A DNA stretch of 64,000 nucleotides from Flavobacteriaceae bacterium. GTDB lineage: Bacteria; Bacteroidota; Bacteroidia; Flavobacteriales; Flavobacteriaceae. Location of the stretch: positions 17,273-81,272 of the forward strand of contig JANTGS010000002.1 in NCBI GenBank assembly GCA_024762795.1, read 5' to 3'. The position numbers and the translations under genes are program-made. Of the stretch, positions 62,220 through 64,000 are shown piece after piece (the stretch's first letter is position 1; the number at the start of each line of letters is the position of its first letter). Under the pieces are notes generated by a model. The model searched no databases and was not told the origin of the DNA. It saw only the letters and a program-made list of their open reading frames with translations.

Positions 62220-64000
62220 TCAAGGCTTGCTTTCGTAAAGATCTCTTAATTTCCGGCGCATAACTTTTCCGGAAGCTGTTCTGGGCAGCAGATCGGTTTT
62301 GATCAAACTTGAAACTTTAAAAAGCGGATTCAGTTTTTTTCTTATAATATCTTTGGCCAATTTTAATCTTTCCTCATCACTCAAATCATTTTTCTTTTCT
62401 ACATAGCAGATTACCAGGTCACTGGGGCCACCTCCTTTTGGTGAAACTGCAACAGCTGCTGATTCTTTTATAAAATCCAGTTGATTGACCACTTCTTCGA
62501 TCTGTACAGAACTTACCTTTATTCCTCCAAGGTTCATGGCATCATCCACTCGCCCATGCGCCCGGTAATAACCATTTTCAAGTTTTTCGAGTTCATCCCC
62601 GTGTCTCCTCAAAATTTTGCCCTTATATTTTGGTGTATCTTTAAAATATACCTCATAGTGATCTTTGTTCAACAGAGCGTTTGAGAGTCCTAAAACAGGA
62701 GGAATTATAAACATTTCCCCTTTATCGGTCAACTGATTCTCTTCATTGAGAAGAATAAATTCACCGCCTAAGGCCTGTGAGGAAAAAGCACTGGCAATAT
62801 TAGGTTGAACTACGGTACTTGTTACATATCCTCCTCCAATTTCTGTACCGCCACAGTATTCTATTACGGGTTTTCCGCCGGCCAGTTGCATCAGATATTC
62901 CATTTCTTCAGGATTGGAAACTTCCCCGGTGGAACTGAAGCAATTTATTTTCTCCCAGTTGAGTTTTTCCATACAGCCACTGTTTTTCCAGTGACGAACA
63001 ATACTGGGTACTACACCGAGCATATTGACTCCGGCCTCTTCAACAAACCGGCCAAAACCTTCATCCAGTGGAGCACCGTAATATAAAGCTATAGAAGCTT
63101 TATTGATCAAAGCGGCAAAAACCAGCCAGGGCCCCATCATCCAACCCAGATTGGTAGGCCAGCACACCACGTCGCCTTGATGAATATCGTGATGATAATA
63201 GCCGTCTGAAGCTCCTTTTATGGGGGTAATATGAGTCCAGGGGATGGCTTTGGGTTCACCGGTTGTCCCGGAAGAGAATAATACTGTAATGATATCTTCA
63301 GGATCTTGTACAACACTTTCAAATAGCTGATCATCACTGAGAAAATGCTTAAAATAGAGATCATTTTCACGCAGGTTTACCCCTGAATCTTTTACTTTTA
63401 CAACCACTGCTTTGGGAGTTCCCTTTGCCTGAATTACTTTTTGGTATAGGGGCAGGTTCTTACCGGCTCTTTGCAGGATCTCCTGAGTAAAGATCAGTTT
63501 GGGTTTTGTAATATTTAGCCGTACCGAAATTTCATTTGGGGTAAAACTGTCGGCAATGGTCACTACCGGATTTCCGGCCTTGATTCCGGCAAGATAAACA
63601 GCCACGGCCTCCAGGCTCATCGGCATGTCGATGGCTATAAAATCACCCTTTTTAATATTTAAGTTCCGTAATCCGTTAGCAATTTGGTTTACAAGAATAT
63701 TGAGTTCTTTCTGACTTACCTTCTGAAGTTTTCCATTCTCTTCCTGATAAATGACTGCAATAGCTTTATCATGATTTTGAAAACAGGAATCTACAATATT
63801 AAATCGAGCTCCTTTAAGCCATTCGGGATCTTCAATACCTTTGGAAATATCTAAAACAGAATGGTATTTTTTAGTAAAAAAAATATTGAGATTTTCTACG
63901 GTTTGCTGCCAGAAATCTTCTTTTTGATCGGCAGACCATTTCCAGAATTCCTTATAAGAGTCAAAACCATTCTTTTGCATCATCCGGTGGATGTTACTTT
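62220..64000 (-). CDS. acetoacetyl-CoA synthetase-like AMP-forming acyl-CoA ligase, N-terminus truncated by window end
   Basis: TVLFSSGTTGEPKAIPWTHITPI AMP-binding motif; LLPRTASGKVMRRKLRDLY C-terminal Lys motif. Frame is open past the ORF-track ATG (63983) to the edge (..SNIHRMMQKNGFDSYKEFW). Confidence 0.88.
   Translation of the reverse strand, partial: SNIHRMMQKNGFDSYKEFWKWSADQKEDFWQQTVENLNIFFTKKYHSVLDISKGIEDPEWLKGARFNIVDSCFQNHDKAIAVIYQEENGKLQKVSQKELNILVNQIANGLRNLNIKKGDFIAIDMPMSLEAVAVYLAGIKAGNPVVTIADSFTPNEISVRLNITKPKLIFTQEILQRAGKNLPLYQKVIQAKGTPKAVVVKVKDSGVNLRENDLYFKHFLSDDQLFESVVQDPEDIITVLFSSGTTGEPKAIPWTHITPIKGASDGYYHHDIHQGDVVCWPTNLGWMMGPWLVFAALINKASIALYYGAPLDEGFGRFVEEAGVNMLGVVPSIVRHWKNSGCMEKLNWEKINCFSSTGEVSNPEEMEYLMQLAGGKPVIEYCGGTEIGGGYVTSTVVQPNIASAFSSQALGGEFILLNEENQLTDKGEMFIIPPVLGLSNALLNKDHYEVYFKDTPKYKGKILRRHGDELEKLENGYYRAHGRVDDAMNLGGIKVSSVQIEEVVNQLDFIKESAAVAVSPKGGGPSDLVICYVEKKNDLSDEERLKLAKDIIRKKLNPLFKVSSLIKTDLLPRTASGKVMRRKLRDLYESKP

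Overview
64-kb AT-rich window from a Bacteroidota (probably Flavobacteriia-like) chromosome. It is dense core and metabolic sequence; I saw no rRNA, tRNA, CRISPR array, transposase or integrase. Left to right: a ferredoxin-linked energy block (5' half of pyruvate:ferredoxin oxidoreductase, a 2[4Fe-4S] ferredoxin, KorAB) followed by an 11-subunit nuoABCDHIJKLMN operon lacking nuoEFG. Next is an alpha-glucan cluster (GT4 GlgA/GlgM-like, GlgC, GlgE, GlgB, GH31, alpha-glucan phosphorylase, GH13, and a 604-aa Cys-containing protein of unknown function). Then come an ECF sigma factor with a probable anti-sigma partner, a hairpin-rich intergenic element, porT-ubiE, queA, rlmN, and an ATP synthase operon (atpBEFHAG, without atpDC) linked to atpI/bactofilin/sprE(porW). 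These are followed by PadR and ABC transporter genes, purM, a retropepsin-like protein and pheS. The most unusual locus (52.3-61.4 kb) is a tandem two-gene module repeated twice: glutamate dehydrogenase plus a ~1000-aa protein with receiver-like N-terminal regions and a PEP-synthase-type ATP-grasp domain. The two GDHs carry different NADP-like and NAD-like cofactor motifs. The window ends in xth and a truncated acetoacetyl-CoA-synthetase-like gene. All family assignments are from reading the translations; no database search was run.
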